A stretch of DNA of 18,275 bases from an uncultured euryarchaeote (GTDB lineage: Archaea > Thermoplasmatota > Poseidoniia > Poseidoniales > Poseidoniaceae). Each line of letters begins with the position of its first letter. The first letter of the stretch is position 1. The stretch lies in contig CALGEM010000016.1 of NCBI GenBank assembly GCA_937881505.1, positions 1 to 18,275 on the forward strand. Reading direction: 5' to 3'. Of the stretch, positions 1 through 7,984 are shown in pieces. The position numbers were made by a program, and so were the translations under genes. Below the pieces are notes generated by a model. It saw only the letters and a program-made list of their open reading frames with translations, was not told the origin of the DNA and did not search any database.

Positions 1-345
1 GCGTTTTCCATCAACGGCATTCACGGCGTCTGCCACATCACGGGAGGTGGGCTCTCCAACCTGCTGCGACTCCATCCCTCCCTTGGATGGGACATTCACA
101 CGCCTCTGCCGGTGCTTCCGGAATTCGCTTGGCTGCAAACGGCTGGTGGTGTTGAGACCCGTGAAATGTACAGGACGTTCAACATGGGCATGGGCATGGT
201 CGTGGCGGTCGCTGCAGAGCACGCTGAGACCATTTTATCGTGGTTGCAAGAACGTATGGACGGCGTCGCCATCGTCGGCCATGTTGACAACCAAGGCCAC
301 CGTGTGACCCACGCCATTGAGGGTGTGGAATTCTCTCACTACTGA
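1..345 (+). CDS. purM: Phosphoribosylformylglycinamidine cyclo-ligase (AIR synthetase), C-terminal part
   Basis: This is the last 114 residues of PurM, which closes the imidazole ring of FGAM to give AIR in cytosolic purine synthesis, using ATP. The 5' part lies outside the window; the whole family protein is about 340 residues. The frame is open from base 1 and carries the PurM C-terminal signatures HITGGGL (residues 12-18 as read here) and EMYRTFNMGMGM (about 53-64), followed by the usual end of the family fold. The stop codon is TGA at 343-345. The next gene on this strand, trm1, starts 49 bp downstream, so the two may be co-transcribed, although they share no pathway. Identification is secure from the motifs; partial only because of the window edge. 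Confidence 0.93.
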   Translation, partial: AFSINGIHGVCHITGGGLSNLLRLHPSLGWDIHTPLPVLPEFAWLQTAGGVETREMYRTFNMGMGMVVAVAAEHAETILSWLQERMDGVAIVGHVDNQGHRVTHAIEGVEFSHY

Positions 346-394
346 AGCCGCGCCCCAGCGGTGCGGTCATGAGGGAGCGGGTGTTCGCAGGTGT

Positions 395-1750
395 ATGGCC
401 GAAGACCGTTCGGGAGACCTCGGGCCCGGCCATTTGTGGATGGAAGGCAAGACCTTGGTGGAGCTCCGTGCCGACCAAGAACGCCCCACGCACATGCCTC
501 GAGGTCCGGCAAAACGGACGGGTCCTGGGTTTCTCAACCCCGCCATGGCGCCGGCCCGAACCCGTTCAGTTCTGCTTCTGGCCGATGCCTTGGAACACGA
601 CTGGTTGGTCAAGGAAGACCATGACCTTCGGGCCTTGGATGCGTTGTGTGCAACCGGCGTTCGCGTTCGGCGGTGGCGCAATGAAATCCCCGATGAACAC
701 CAGCAGCGTCTACGCATCACGGCCAACGACCTGGACAAGGTGGCGCTTGAACAATTGAAGGCATCCCACGAACGCCATCCTCCATCTGTCGCGGTCGGCC
801 ACGCACTCGAAGACGACCGCTACGAGCGAGAACCGCAAGGCGAGATGTACAACGGTCTGTTCGTCATGCAAAACGATGCGAGAATCACCTTGATGGAAGC
901 TGCCTACCAGTGGGTTGACCTTGACCCGTTCGGCTCGCCCGTGAACTTCCTTGACGCAGCCATTCAAGGGCTATCCCGAACGGCCTTTCTGGAAGTCACT
1001 GCGACCGATACGGCGGCCCTGACGGGTTCAAGCGCTTCTTCTCAGCACCGACGCTACGGTGCAAAAGGCATCGTCGACAGTTATGCTCACGACGACGCTG
1101 TGCGTGTTCTGCTCGGGCTTATCGCCACCACGGCTGCTCGCCACGACCGTTGCATTGAACCCGTGCTCGCTTTGTTTGACGGCCACCATGTTCGGGTGAG
1201 TGTCAAAGTTCGACGAAGTCGAGACGGCGCCTCCCACGTGCTTGATTCCATGGGCTGGAGAGTGAGGGAAGTCAACGGCACCTACCGATTCGTTCACCAC
1301 CCCTCGCCCGAGGAAGTGGATCGTGCCAGTGGACCGTTGTGGATTGGCCCATTGTGGGACTGCGACATCGCTGGACGCATGACGCAAGAGCGAGTTGTGG
1401 CAGTTTGCTCACCTTCAGAATCCGAACTTCACGCCCACCGAGCCGCAGGACTGGTCTGGAGCGACGCCGACCAAGAATACGCACAACGGGAGTTGCGGCG
1501 AAGCGTGAGGTACATCGCTGAGGCGGCCGACCTGATGAGTCGTGAGCACACCCTGTACCACATGGACGACCTGCCCAACATGGCGGGTACTGGGCAGGCT
1601 CCGAAAATGGAAACGCTGTTCGCAGCCCTCCACGAAGCTGGTTTTGCGGCTGCCAGAGTGCCGGACATTGACCCGTTTTTTGTAACCGATGCACCGTTCC
1701 CCGAAGTCATGGCTACGACCTGTGCATTGGTTGGTTCATCAACGGATTGA
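395..1750 (+). CDS. trm1: tRNA (guanine-26 N2)-dimethyltransferase Trm1
   Basis: The 451-residue product should dimethylate N2 of G26 in tRNA using S-adenosylmethionine; this enzyme is typical of archaea and eukaryotes. Seen in the sequence: the start-proximal MEGKT block (residues 16-20), the FLNPAM block near residue 50, a Rossmann glycine motif DALCATGVR (82-90), the acidic-loop ITANDLDK region (about 107-114), the family motif DLDPFGSP (175-182), and TATDTAALTG (about 203-212) followed by RRYGAKGIVDSYAHD. Length fits the archaeal family. I chose ATG 395 because the longer reading from ATG 317 would add 26 residues with no family resemblance and overlap purM by 29 bp. It ends 1 bp before the convergent PAC2 gene. 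Confidence 0.93.
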   Translation: MAEDRSGDLGPGHLWMEGKTLVELRADQERPTHMPRGPAKRTGPGFLNPAMAPARTRSVLLLADALEHDWLVKEDHDLRALDALCATGVRVRRWRNEIPDEHQQRLRITANDLDKVALEQLKASHERHPPSVAVGHALEDDRYEREPQGEMYNGLFVMQNDARITLMEAAYQWVDLDPFGSPVNFLDAAIQGLSRTAFLEVTATDTAALTGSSASSQHRRYGAKGIVDSYAHDDAVRVLLGLIATTAARHDRCIEPVLALFDGHHVRVSVKVRRSRDGASHVLDSMGWRVREVNGTYRFVHHPSPEEVDRASGPLWIGPLWDCDIAGRMTQERVVAVCSPSESELHAHRAAGLVWSDADQEYAQRELRRSVRYIAEAADLMSREHTLYHMDDLPNMAGTGQAPKMETLFAALHEAGFAAARVPDIDPFFVTDAPFPEVMATTCALVGSSTD

Positions 1751-1751
1751 A

Positions 1752-2510
1752 TCACCCGAACGAGGGGTCAATGTCCGTGATGTTCTCCTCGTCGGGCGCT
1801 GGCAACATCTGCGATGCGTTCTCGATGATGTCGCGAACGCTGTCTTCGATGGAACGAGCGTTTTCAAGCAGTTCTGTCAATGGAATTTCCAAGCCCGTCA
1901 AATCGCTCACGGCCTCCACGGCCAGGGCAGCAGCACGGGCGTCGGGGTACATCGGGCTGGCCTCGGAAAGAAGGGCCGTGATGTCAATGCCGAGTCGGTC
2001 GCCCTCGCCAAGCAAAAAACCAGTTATGCCTGAGACGATACCCTGCTGAATGGGTTCAATATCGAGTTTCTTCAACCGTTCACGTGCTGAGGCAATTGAA
2101 CCAACGCCAAACAAATCACCGGTGCTCAATTCTTTTTCAGGCCGGGTGAGGCCGTCGATGATGATCAATCGATCAAAGCCACCTTTCGTGAACCATTCAA
2201 GCACCGTGGTTGCGAAGGGAATGTCCGTCTCGTTGCCGAATTGGATTTCAGAAGTGAACACCCCGATACCATCGCCCTGATAGACGCGGACAGGGTGTTT
2301 TGGCACCTCGTCGTGAATCAAGGCAACAGCAGGGAAATCCTTGTGCATGACCGTTCCAAGTTGCCGAAGACCGAGCGTTTTGATGATGTGAGACGTGGAG
2401 ATGACACCGACCATGCCGGCGGTGGTAAAGCCACAAACAGCGACTCCCCCGGTGCGCGGGTCTGCGTCTTGGTGGAGAACGAGCGAATAGGACTGCAAAT
2501 TGGCATCCAT
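1752..2510 (-). CDS. PAC2-family protein (proteasome-assembly-chaperone-like), copy A
   Basis: The product has 252 residues and belongs to the PAC2 family, whose archaeal members (PbaA/PbaB) resemble proteasome assembly chaperones. Family features are visible: an N-terminal alpha/beta core with CGFTTAGMVGVISTSHII, HDEVPKHPVRVY, a GIVSGITGFLLGEGDR loop, the EASPMYPDARAAALAVEA segment and a charged helical C-terminus. ATG 2510 is preferred over an in-frame TTG at 2537 because a GGAGG Shine-Dalgarno-like sequence lies 7 nt upstream of it. The protein ends in Ser-Phe-Gly, which is not a clear proteasome-docking tail, unlike copy B at 15498-16301. It starts 54 bp after the surface-protein gene on the same strand, so read-through is possible. 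Family assignment is strong; the exact partner is not known. Confidence 0.88.
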   Translation of the reverse strand: MDANLQSYSLVLHQDADPRTGGVAVCGFTTAGMVGVISTSHIIKTLGLRQLGTVMHKDFPAVALIHDEVPKHPVRVYQGDGIGVFTSEIQFGNETDIPFATTVLEWFTKGGFDRLIIIDGLTRPEKELSTGDLFGVGSIASARERLKKLDIEPIQQGIVSGITGFLLGEGDRLGIDITALLSEASPMYPDARAAALAVEAVSDLTGLEIPLTELLENARSIEDSVRDIIENASQMLPAPDEENITDIDPSFG

Positions 2511-2564
2511 TGTTCTGCCTCCGTCTTTCCCACTCAAGGCCCAATGAAAAGACTCACGGACGAA

Positions 2565-5500
2565 TCATTCTTCCCAAACGGCCCAGTCTTCCCAGCCTTC
2601 TTCACGGTACCACCAGACACCGTCTTCGTCTTCCCACCACTCGGTGCCGTCTTCGTCAACAGTGATGCCATCATCGGCTTCAGCCTCTTCTTCAGCCCAT
2701 TCTTCCTCGTCGCCCTCTTCCGTTTCTGGAATGGCGTCTTCAGCGGTCGCACCGAACTCAAAGGCGTCGGCACTGCTGCCAAGGGTTGGTGAGCTGGCAA
2801 GGCCCTCTGGGGCATCGCTGTGGAGGTCTTTACCCGAACTCTTCAACTCGTCAAGCGATTTGGAAGCGCCCAAATCGAGAGCCTTTGAACCGGGCGTTGT
2901 CGCTGGAGCGTCCATGGCTTCTTGGTAGTAGTCTTCGTCATCATCGTCCTCAAAGAAATCGTCGTCCATGTTGCTGCGCATGTAAAGCACGCCGACCACG
3001 CCAGCGATGAGAGCAATGACAATGCCAATGCCGACGAGAACAGGCGTCATTGCGCCCTCGGTTTCATCTCCAACCGGGTTGTCATCAACGATTTGAACGG
3101 GCATGTCGCCAAGCGTCCACTGAAGTTCTCCCTCGGTGGTCGCCGTCGGTTCGGTCATGGCATCGCAAGCGTTGTCGCCGAAGTCAAGACAGGTGAGGGT
3201 GATGATGTAGCCTTCTCCTTGAAGACCAGGGAACATGCCCTCGGTTGGGGCATTGCGAACCAATGTGAAGGTCAAGTCAACGCTCTCGTTGGCTTCAACC
3301 GTCACTGAAGGGCCATCAGCCTGGTTCCAGACCAATTCAATAGGCGGTGGCGTGCCAGGAATGACCTTCCATGAGAAGCCAACCATCACATCGATGGAGT
3401 TTGGATTTGAAACCGTACAGATGATGTCAACATCCGTGGCGTTGCTGTCCCATTCGTAGGTGGCCGTTCCGCAATTCACGGTTGCAGGAAGCGTGGCATC
3501 GGGGAAGGTCGGGCTGGTGGTCTGGTTGGTCTCATCGGTCGTGTTGCTCTGGTTATCACCCGTGTCGGGAGCGGATGCAAAGGCATACGATGCCGTCATG
3601 CCTGGAATGTAGAAGGTGGGGGGTTCGGTGCTTAGGGAAACGGTCAACCGACCATCATATGCGCCTGCGCCAGCGACGGCAAGTTCGTTTCCTCGGGCTT
3701 CAGCAACACCGCTATCGGTTTGGTTACCCACTTCATCGGTGGCGCTCCAATCAACGGCCAGATTCGCCAAATAGGCGCTTTGCGTGGAATCGGTGGCGTC
3801 CACCATCAGCAGCGTTTCAAAGGACCCATCGGACTGCACGGGAAGCGGTTCATCGGGCGTGATGGTGACCAAAACGGTCCCGTAGGCATCCTGCGTGTTG
3901 CTGGTTGCAAGGAGCGGTTGATTTTGCTCATCGCCTTCATCACCAGCATAACCGACGCTAAGGGACATGGCACCAACGGCTTCGATGGCCCCGAGGCTTG
4001 ACAGCGCGTCGATGGTCAGCGAGGCGTGCCCCGTTTCGTTCGTGGTCATGTCAAGACCGAAGACGTCGTCATCGTCGGTGATGGTCAACGTGAGAACGGC
4101 ATCGGCAACGGGCTCCCCCGCTTGGTGGAGGTGGGCCGATACTCCGAGGCCTTTGGTTCGGGCCAGAAGGACCGTCTCAGACAGTTCGTTCTGGGTGAAA
4201 TCGGTGTATGAGACGTCCAAGGTCGTGGTTAAACCCGTATCGTTTCGGGTGTAAACAGGTCCGATGGCGGTGACATTGGTTGAGGCGTTGCCGTACACGT
4301 CCACGCCGATGGCAGCCACGTAGTAGGCCGTTCCATCAATGAGTTCTGCACCGGTGCTGTCCTGCGTGATTTCTACTGAGGTGGCGTTGGCATCGGCGGT
4401 GATGGTTGTGGTTCGGCCACTCACGTCGTTGAACGTGGAAGGCAACACAAACACATGATGTTTCACAATGGATTCGTCGCCTGGGCTCCACGAGACGTTC
4501 ATGGCGCCACCCTCATCGTCAGGAACATCCGTCGCCGTCAAGTTGGGGATGAAGGATTTGGGTGTGGGGTAAGGAACGGTGACGCTGAGCGGTAACGACA
4601 TGTTGCTGGTGATGCCGAAGCTGTGAACACTCTGCACCCAATAGGTCCAGGACTGACCCGGTTGTACGGCGACGTCAATGGTGTTGTTTGACAGGGTGTT
4701 CACGTGAGCCGTTTGAATGTTCAACGGTTGGCCCTTGACCGAGCGGTAGACGACAAAGTCAAGCAGGTCGTCGCCGAATTCAGTGATGGGTTGCCATTCG
4801 ATAACGACGCGGTCTGGCTGGACATCGACAAGCGAGAGCACTGGCGTGGGCGGCAACGCAATGTTCGGAGCACCGTCAACGTAGGCCAAATTTGGGCTGA
4901 AAAGCAGCACGCTTCCGTCTGAAGTTGTGTTGATGTGAAGAGGGATGTGAAGGGTACCGGTACCAGCCGTCATCTGCTGATTGAGAACGTTGCTTAGGTT
5001 TCCTGAAAGGGAAGGGTTGCTGTTGACCAGGAAATTTGCAACATAGCGGATGTCCAAATTGTCGAATGTGAAGGTCCCTTGGGTGATGGAATGCATGGAG
5101 AGGTTCACTGGAGCCATTTGGGTACCATAGCCATCGGAGATGTAAGGCAACCCGGGCGAAAGAACATTCAGCGAGGTGGTGAAATTTCCCGTGGTGTCTT
5201 GGAGCATGAGGGGAGACAAGCCGTTGCTACCGTTGCCTGCATAACCCCCTGCTTGGACATCAACCGCTCCGTCCTTATCGATATCGTACCCAATTCGGTG
5301 GTAGGCAGAGATGAACACGCCGTGTTGATTGCCCTCACCCGTGAGGATGAGTTGTTCAATGGAGCCGTCGCCGTCCATGTCGCCAAAGTGAATGGCACGA
5401 GGTGATGTCCACGGCTCGAAAACTTCGGTAGATTGGCTTTGAACGCGGTTGTCGTAATTCCAGCCGCTCTGGAAACCGTACGCCGTGATGTTACCGGTCA

Positions 5501-6887
5501 TGGTGGCTGGGTTGCCGTCAACGTTGCCAACATTCGGGATCAACAGGTGAGCAGCAGAGTCCAAGTCGTAATCGAGAATGGTGGCGTTGGTCAACGTGAT
5601 GAGACGGTTGTGGGTATCGCCATCCCAACCCGCAATGGCTCGATTCTCAATGGACCGGTGGCCGTTTGGCGTGGAGGCCACGATGTCCAAGTCTTGGTCG
5701 CCGTCAAAATCACCCACGACGGCATCGGATGAGACGCCCGAAAGACTGCTACCTGTGGCAATGGTGCCCGTACTGGTCGACCAAAACAAGATGTCTGCAT
5801 CTCCATTGTTCTGACAAGCAATGAGTGAAGGGAGGCTCTGGGGGCCGTCGAAATAAGCGAACAACATGTGGGTCAAGGTTGCAGAGGTGGTGCTACCTGC
5901 GAGGGTCACCGTGGTGTAATCTCGGTTTGAAAAGGCGTTGGTACGGTTGCTAAACTGGTCAACGGAGACCTTTCCGCTTGATTGAATCGAGACCATCTCG
6001 TCCAAGCCGTTGCCCGTGAAATCACCGAAAGCCAGGTCGATAATTGACGTTGCATGTGTCACGTTCACCTGCGGCTCGAAACCTCCACTCGTGGTGTTGG
6101 TGAAGTGGATGCAGAGCAGGTCGTTTGAGGGGGCGTACCCGACGACGTCATCATAACCGTCGCCGTTGACGTCGGCGGCCATGATGCGCGTGGCGTTGGC
6201 GCAGGTCGTTGTCCAAGATGAGAGTGTGATTCCAGTGGTGGCATCATAGGAGGCGATGCGGAAGGCTGCGGCCGTGCTTTGAACAGGTTGTGTTGAATTG
6301 CCCGTTGAGATGTTTGCGGTTCTGGAAAGCAAGGCGAAGTCAACGTTGCTGTCGTTGTTGAAATCGCCTTTGTCAACGGCATGGATGTAGCCCGTTGAAT
6401 AGAAGCCACCGATGAGTGATGGGGTGAAACCAATCTCAAGGCTTGAGCTGGAAGCCGTGGCACCTGAAGGCAGGTAGAAAGGGGGTGAATCGGGATTCGT
6501 CACCGCTCCTTGATTCGGGTTGATGGGGAGGGTGGCCGAGGTGTTGCCGGTGGTGAACAGGGTCTGGTGGCCAAAACCACCGTAACCGGTGTCGTTGAAT
6601 GACCATTCGGGAACACCGTCCCCATTGGCATCAACGTCAATGGCCCCCACTGACGAACCCGTGGTGGATGGTTTGATGAAAAAGGAAGATGAGGTGATGG
6701 TCGTGTTTCGAGTCAGGTCAAACCCAATCGAGGCATGCTGACCAGAGGTGATGTCAACCGTTTCTTCTGCATTGCCCGTCGAAAACGTGCTGATGTTTCC
6801 ACCACCTGCTTGAGCGAACATCACCGACCATGCAGGTGCGATGAACAGGAAAACGAAGAGCAAACCAAGGAATTGACGGCGAATCAC
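2565..6887 (-). CDS. Giant cell-surface protein with FG-GAP-like and FN3-like domains, C-terminal anchor helix and acidic Trp-rich tail
   Basis: A 1440-residue secreted, membrane-anchored protein. Residues 1-27 are a signal peptide (MIRR, a hydrophobic core, then a possible AQA cleavage site). Residues about 80-540 hold at least six Asp/Asn/Gly loops of the FG-GAP/VCBS calcium-binding type, such as DVNGDGYDD, DFDGDQDLD and DMDGDGSIE. Two FN3-like domains follow at about 678-880, then Ig-like beta domains and a four-Cys region before one membrane helix (about 1281-1302). The remaining 138 residues should be cytoplasmic: a DDDFFEDDDDEDYY cluster, a low-complexity linker and a terminal block with seven Trp. 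Many Asn-X-Ser/Thr sites suggest glycosylation. The start is GTG; a nearby ATG at 6900 is out of frame. A TATA-like box lies at 6920-6926. Role in adhesion or polymer binding is inference. Confidence 0.85.
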   Translation of the reverse strand: MIRRQFLGLLFVFLFIAPAWSVMFAQAGGGNISTFSTGNAEETVDITSGQHASIGFDLTRNTTITSSSFFIKPSTTGSSVGAIDVDANGDGVPEWSFNDTGYGGFGHQTLFTTGNTSATLPINPNQGAVTNPDSPPFYLPSGATASSSSLEIGFTPSLIGGFYSTGYIHAVDKGDFNNDSNVDFALLSRTANISTGNSTQPVQSTAAAFRIASYDATTGITLSSWTTTCANATRIMAADVNGDGYDDVVGYAPSNDLLCIHFTNTTSGGFEPQVNVTHATSIIDLAFGDFTGNGLDEMVSIQSSGKVSVDQFSNRTNAFSNRDYTTVTLAGSTTSATLTHMLFAYFDGPQSLPSLIACQNNGDADILFWSTSTGTIATGSSLSGVSSDAVVGDFDGDQDLDIVASTPNGHRSIENRAIAGWDGDTHNRLITLTNATILDYDLDSAAHLLIPNVGNVDGNPATMTGNITAYGFQSGWNYDNRVQSQSTEVFEPWTSPRAIHFGDMDGDGSIEQLILTGEGNQHGVFISAYHRIGYDIDKDGAVDVQAGGYAGNGSNGLSPLMLQDTTGNFTTSLNVLSPGLPYISDGYGTQMAPVNLSMHSITQGTFTFDNLDIRYVANFLVNSNPSLSGNLSNVLNQQMTAGTGTLHIPLHINTTSDGSVLLFSPNLAYVDGAPNIALPPTPVLSLVDVQPDRVVIEWQPITEFGDDLLDFVVYRSVKGQPLNIQTAHVNTLSNNTIDVAVQPGQSWTYWVQSVHSFGITSNMSLPLSVTVPYPTPKSFIPNLTATDVPDDEGGAMNVSWSPGDESIVKHHVFVLPSTFNDVSGRTTTITADANATSVEITQDSTGAELIDGTAYYVAAIGVDVYGNASTNVTAIGPVYTRNDTGLTTTLDVSYTDFTQNELSETVLLARTKGLGVSAHLHQAGEPVADAVLTLTITDDDDVFGLDMTTNETGHASLTIDALSSLGAIEAVGAMSLSVGYAGDEGDEQNQPLLATSNTQDAYGTVLVTITPDEPLPVQSDGSFETLLMVDATDSTQSAYLANLAVDWSATDEVGNQTDSGVAEARGNELAVAGAGAYDGRLTVSLSTEPPTFYIPGMTASYAFASAPDTGDNQSNTTDETNQTTSPTFPDATLPATVNCGTATYEWDSNATDVDIICTVSNPNSIDVMVGFSWKVIPGTPPPIELVWNQADGPSVTVEANESVDLTFTLVRNAPTEGMFPGLQGEGYIITLTCLDFGDNACDAMTEPTATTEGELQWTLGDMPVQIVDDNPVGDETEGAMTPVLVGIGIVIALIAGVVGVLYMRSNMDDDFFEDDDDEDYYQEAMDAPATTPGSKALDLGASKSLDELKSSGKDLHSDAPEGLASSPTLGSSADAFEFGATAEDAIPETEEGDEEEWAEEEAEADDGITVDEDGTEWWEDEDGVWWYREEGWEDWAVWEE

Positions 6888-6919
6888 AGGAAGGCCTCAT
6901 GGCAAGGTGCCCTTCACAC

Positions 6920-6926
6920 ATTTAAG
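6920..6926 (-). promoter_or_regulatory. TATA-like box of the surface-protein gene
   Basis: The minus strand reads CTTAAAT here, identical to the heptamer upstream of the tRNA at 9036-9042. Its centre is about 36 bp from the GTG start at 6887. The usual archaeal spacing would therefore put transcription start about 9 nt before the start codon, giving a very short leader. Placement is inference from archaeal promoter geometry. Confidence 0.5.
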
Positions 6927-6960
6927 GCGGTTTTGCCTTTGTGGTGGGCCAAATTCGCGT

Positions 6961-7016
6961 AAAAATGTATTTTTTTTCTCAACATAATGTTATGAAGGAA
7001 TAGAACTGAATTCTAA
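6961..7016 (+). promoter_or_regulatory. AT-rich promoter region for the winged-helix / pentapeptide pair
   Basis: This stretch is strikingly AT-rich compared with the roughly 56% GC genes around it. It contains an eight-T run and, at 6983-6994, a small dyad (CATAA, two bases, TTATG) centred about 28 bp before ATG 7017. That is the right distance for a TATA-like element of a leaderless gene. No exact consensus is evident, so the assignment is tentative. It shares the 129-bp divergent interval with the surface-protein promoter. Confidence 0.35.
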
Positions 7017-7520
7017 ATGAGGGCGTGGAGAGTGAGGCTCACGATTCAAGCAGGCGATGTTGAAATCGACCTAGAAGGCGCTGCCATTCAAATTGACGAA
7101 CAACTGAGTCACATCAGGGCCGAACACACCTGGACGGTCCTTCTCGAACGAATTCGTGAAGCCCGAGAATCCGCTATGGAGGCTGCTGTGGCCGCTGCAC
7201 GCGAAGCTGGCCTCCCCGAACGTGGTTCGGCTTTCCGAGCGTTGCTCGAAAATTGCGCACTGACACGAAAGCCCGACCAAGTTCTCGGCGCCATTCACTA
7301 CTTGAGGGATGTCGAAGGCATTGAGGACAGCCCTCCTCGTATCGTCAATGAATTGTTCACCGACGCTGGTATAGACCCGCCCGGAAACCTCTCGTTGTAC
7401 CTCAACCGATTGAAGGAACGAAACTTCTTGATGGTTCCAGCGGGTAAAGACGATAAAAACCGATTCGCAATCCTTACACCGGAAGGCCAAGCACACCTCG
7501 ACAAGCGCTCCAACGCTTGA
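7017..7520 (+). CDS. Predicted winged-helix protein of unknown function
   Basis: A 167-residue soluble protein with no signal peptide or membrane helix. The first 30 residues alternate polar and hydrophobic (RLTIQAGDVEIDLEG), resembling the small beta domain found at the start of many archaeal proteins. A charged, Ala/Glu-rich helical stretch follows (about 40-65). Residues about 85-160 look like a helix-turn-helix with a wing: the segment ending in SLYLNRLKERNFL is a plausible recognition helix, followed by a beta hairpin with FAILTPEG. DNA binding is therefore likely but unproven. ATG 7017 opens the frame directly after an AT-rich region and has no Shine-Dalgarno, which suits a leaderless transcript. 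The pentapeptide-repeat gene begins 9 bp downstream, so the pair is probably one operon. Confidence 0.7.
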   Translation: MRAWRVRLTIQAGDVEIDLEGAAIQIDEQLSHIRAEHTWTVLLERIREARESAMEAAVAAAREAGLPERGSAFRALLENCALTRKPDQVLGAIHYLRDVEGIEDSPPRIVNELFTDAGIDPPGNLSLYLNRLKERNFLMVPAGKDDKNRFAILTPEGQAHLDKRSNA

Positions 7521-7529
7521 GGTGAACGC

Positions 7530-7976
7530 ATGGTGATGTCGGGCGGTGGACAAGGCGACCCACGTGACGATGAAACCACAGCAGAGGAAGCCGTTGTGGT
7601 GGACTATTCCTTTCAAAATCACACCGAATCTATCCTCCGAAAAGGCCGGCACAGCGGCTCCAATTTCCGCCGCACCATCTTTGACCGTGCGGACCTGACC
7701 GAAGGGGATTTCACCTCCTGCGACTTTCGAAGAGCGTCGATGGTGGAAGCAGATTTGATGAAGTCCGCCTTTGATAACTCGGATTTCAGGGGAGCGGATT
7801 TACGTAAAGCTCGCCTCAACCTATCCAACTTCAAGAATTGTCAATTTGAAGGTGCTGACCTGCGCGGCATCCGTGGCAAATACGCCATTTGGCAGGGCAG
7901 TGATTGGTGGAACGCTATCATGGACGATGATTTGAGAAAGGCGCTAGCCAAAAAATGGCCGAAACCAACGGAATGA
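7530..7976 (+). CDS. Pentapeptide-repeat protein
   Basis: A 148-residue protein. Residues about 42-114 form roughly 14 consecutive five-residue repeats of the A(D/N)LXX type, with Phe or Leu at the central position (for example FDRADLTEGDF and FRGADLRKARL), which should fold as a right-handed quadrilateral beta helix. The N-terminal 40 residues are acidic and probably disordered; the C-terminus has a Trp-rich segment (WQGSDWW) and a basic end. Some family members mimic DNA and bind gyrase, but most have no known role, so none is assigned. ATG 7530 is preceded by GAGGTGA overlapping the stop of the winged-helix gene, pointing to coupled translation; ATG 7536 is an alternative. Its TGA directly abuts the stop of the convergent membrane-protein gene. 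Confidence 0.85.
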   Translation: MVMSGGGQGDPRDDETTAEEAVVVDYSFQNHTESILRKGRHSGSNFRRTIFDRADLTEGDFTSCDFRRASMVEADLMKSAFDNSDFRGADLRKARLNLSNFKNCQFEGADLRGIRGKYAIWQGSDWWNAIMDDDLRKALAKKWPKPTE

Positions 7977-7984
7977 TCATTCCG
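7969..7984. repeat. Perfect 16-bp palindrome at a stop-to-stop junction
   Basis: The sequence CGGAATGATCATTCCG is its own reverse complement and is centred exactly on the boundary between the TGA of the pentapeptide gene (7974-7976) and the TGA of the opposing membrane-protein gene (7977-7979). The central TGATCA follows from two abutting TGA stops, but the five further matched positions on each side do not. Function, if any, is unknown; a symmetric transcript end or protein-binding site is possible. Confidence 0.7.

Noticed and set aside
317..394. Longer Trm1 reading from ATG 317
   Set aside because: The extra 26 residues show no family similarity and overlap purM by 29 bp; ATG 395 lies just before the conserved N-terminal block.
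2644..3460. Plus-strand open frames over the tail of the surface protein
   Set aside because: Ser-rich translations opposite an Asp/Glu-rich coding region are typical antisense artefacts.
2530..6900. CRISPR or tandem DNA repeats within the surface-protein gene
   Set aside because: The repetition is at the protein level (Asp/Gly loops); the DNA units are not identical and have no regular spacing.
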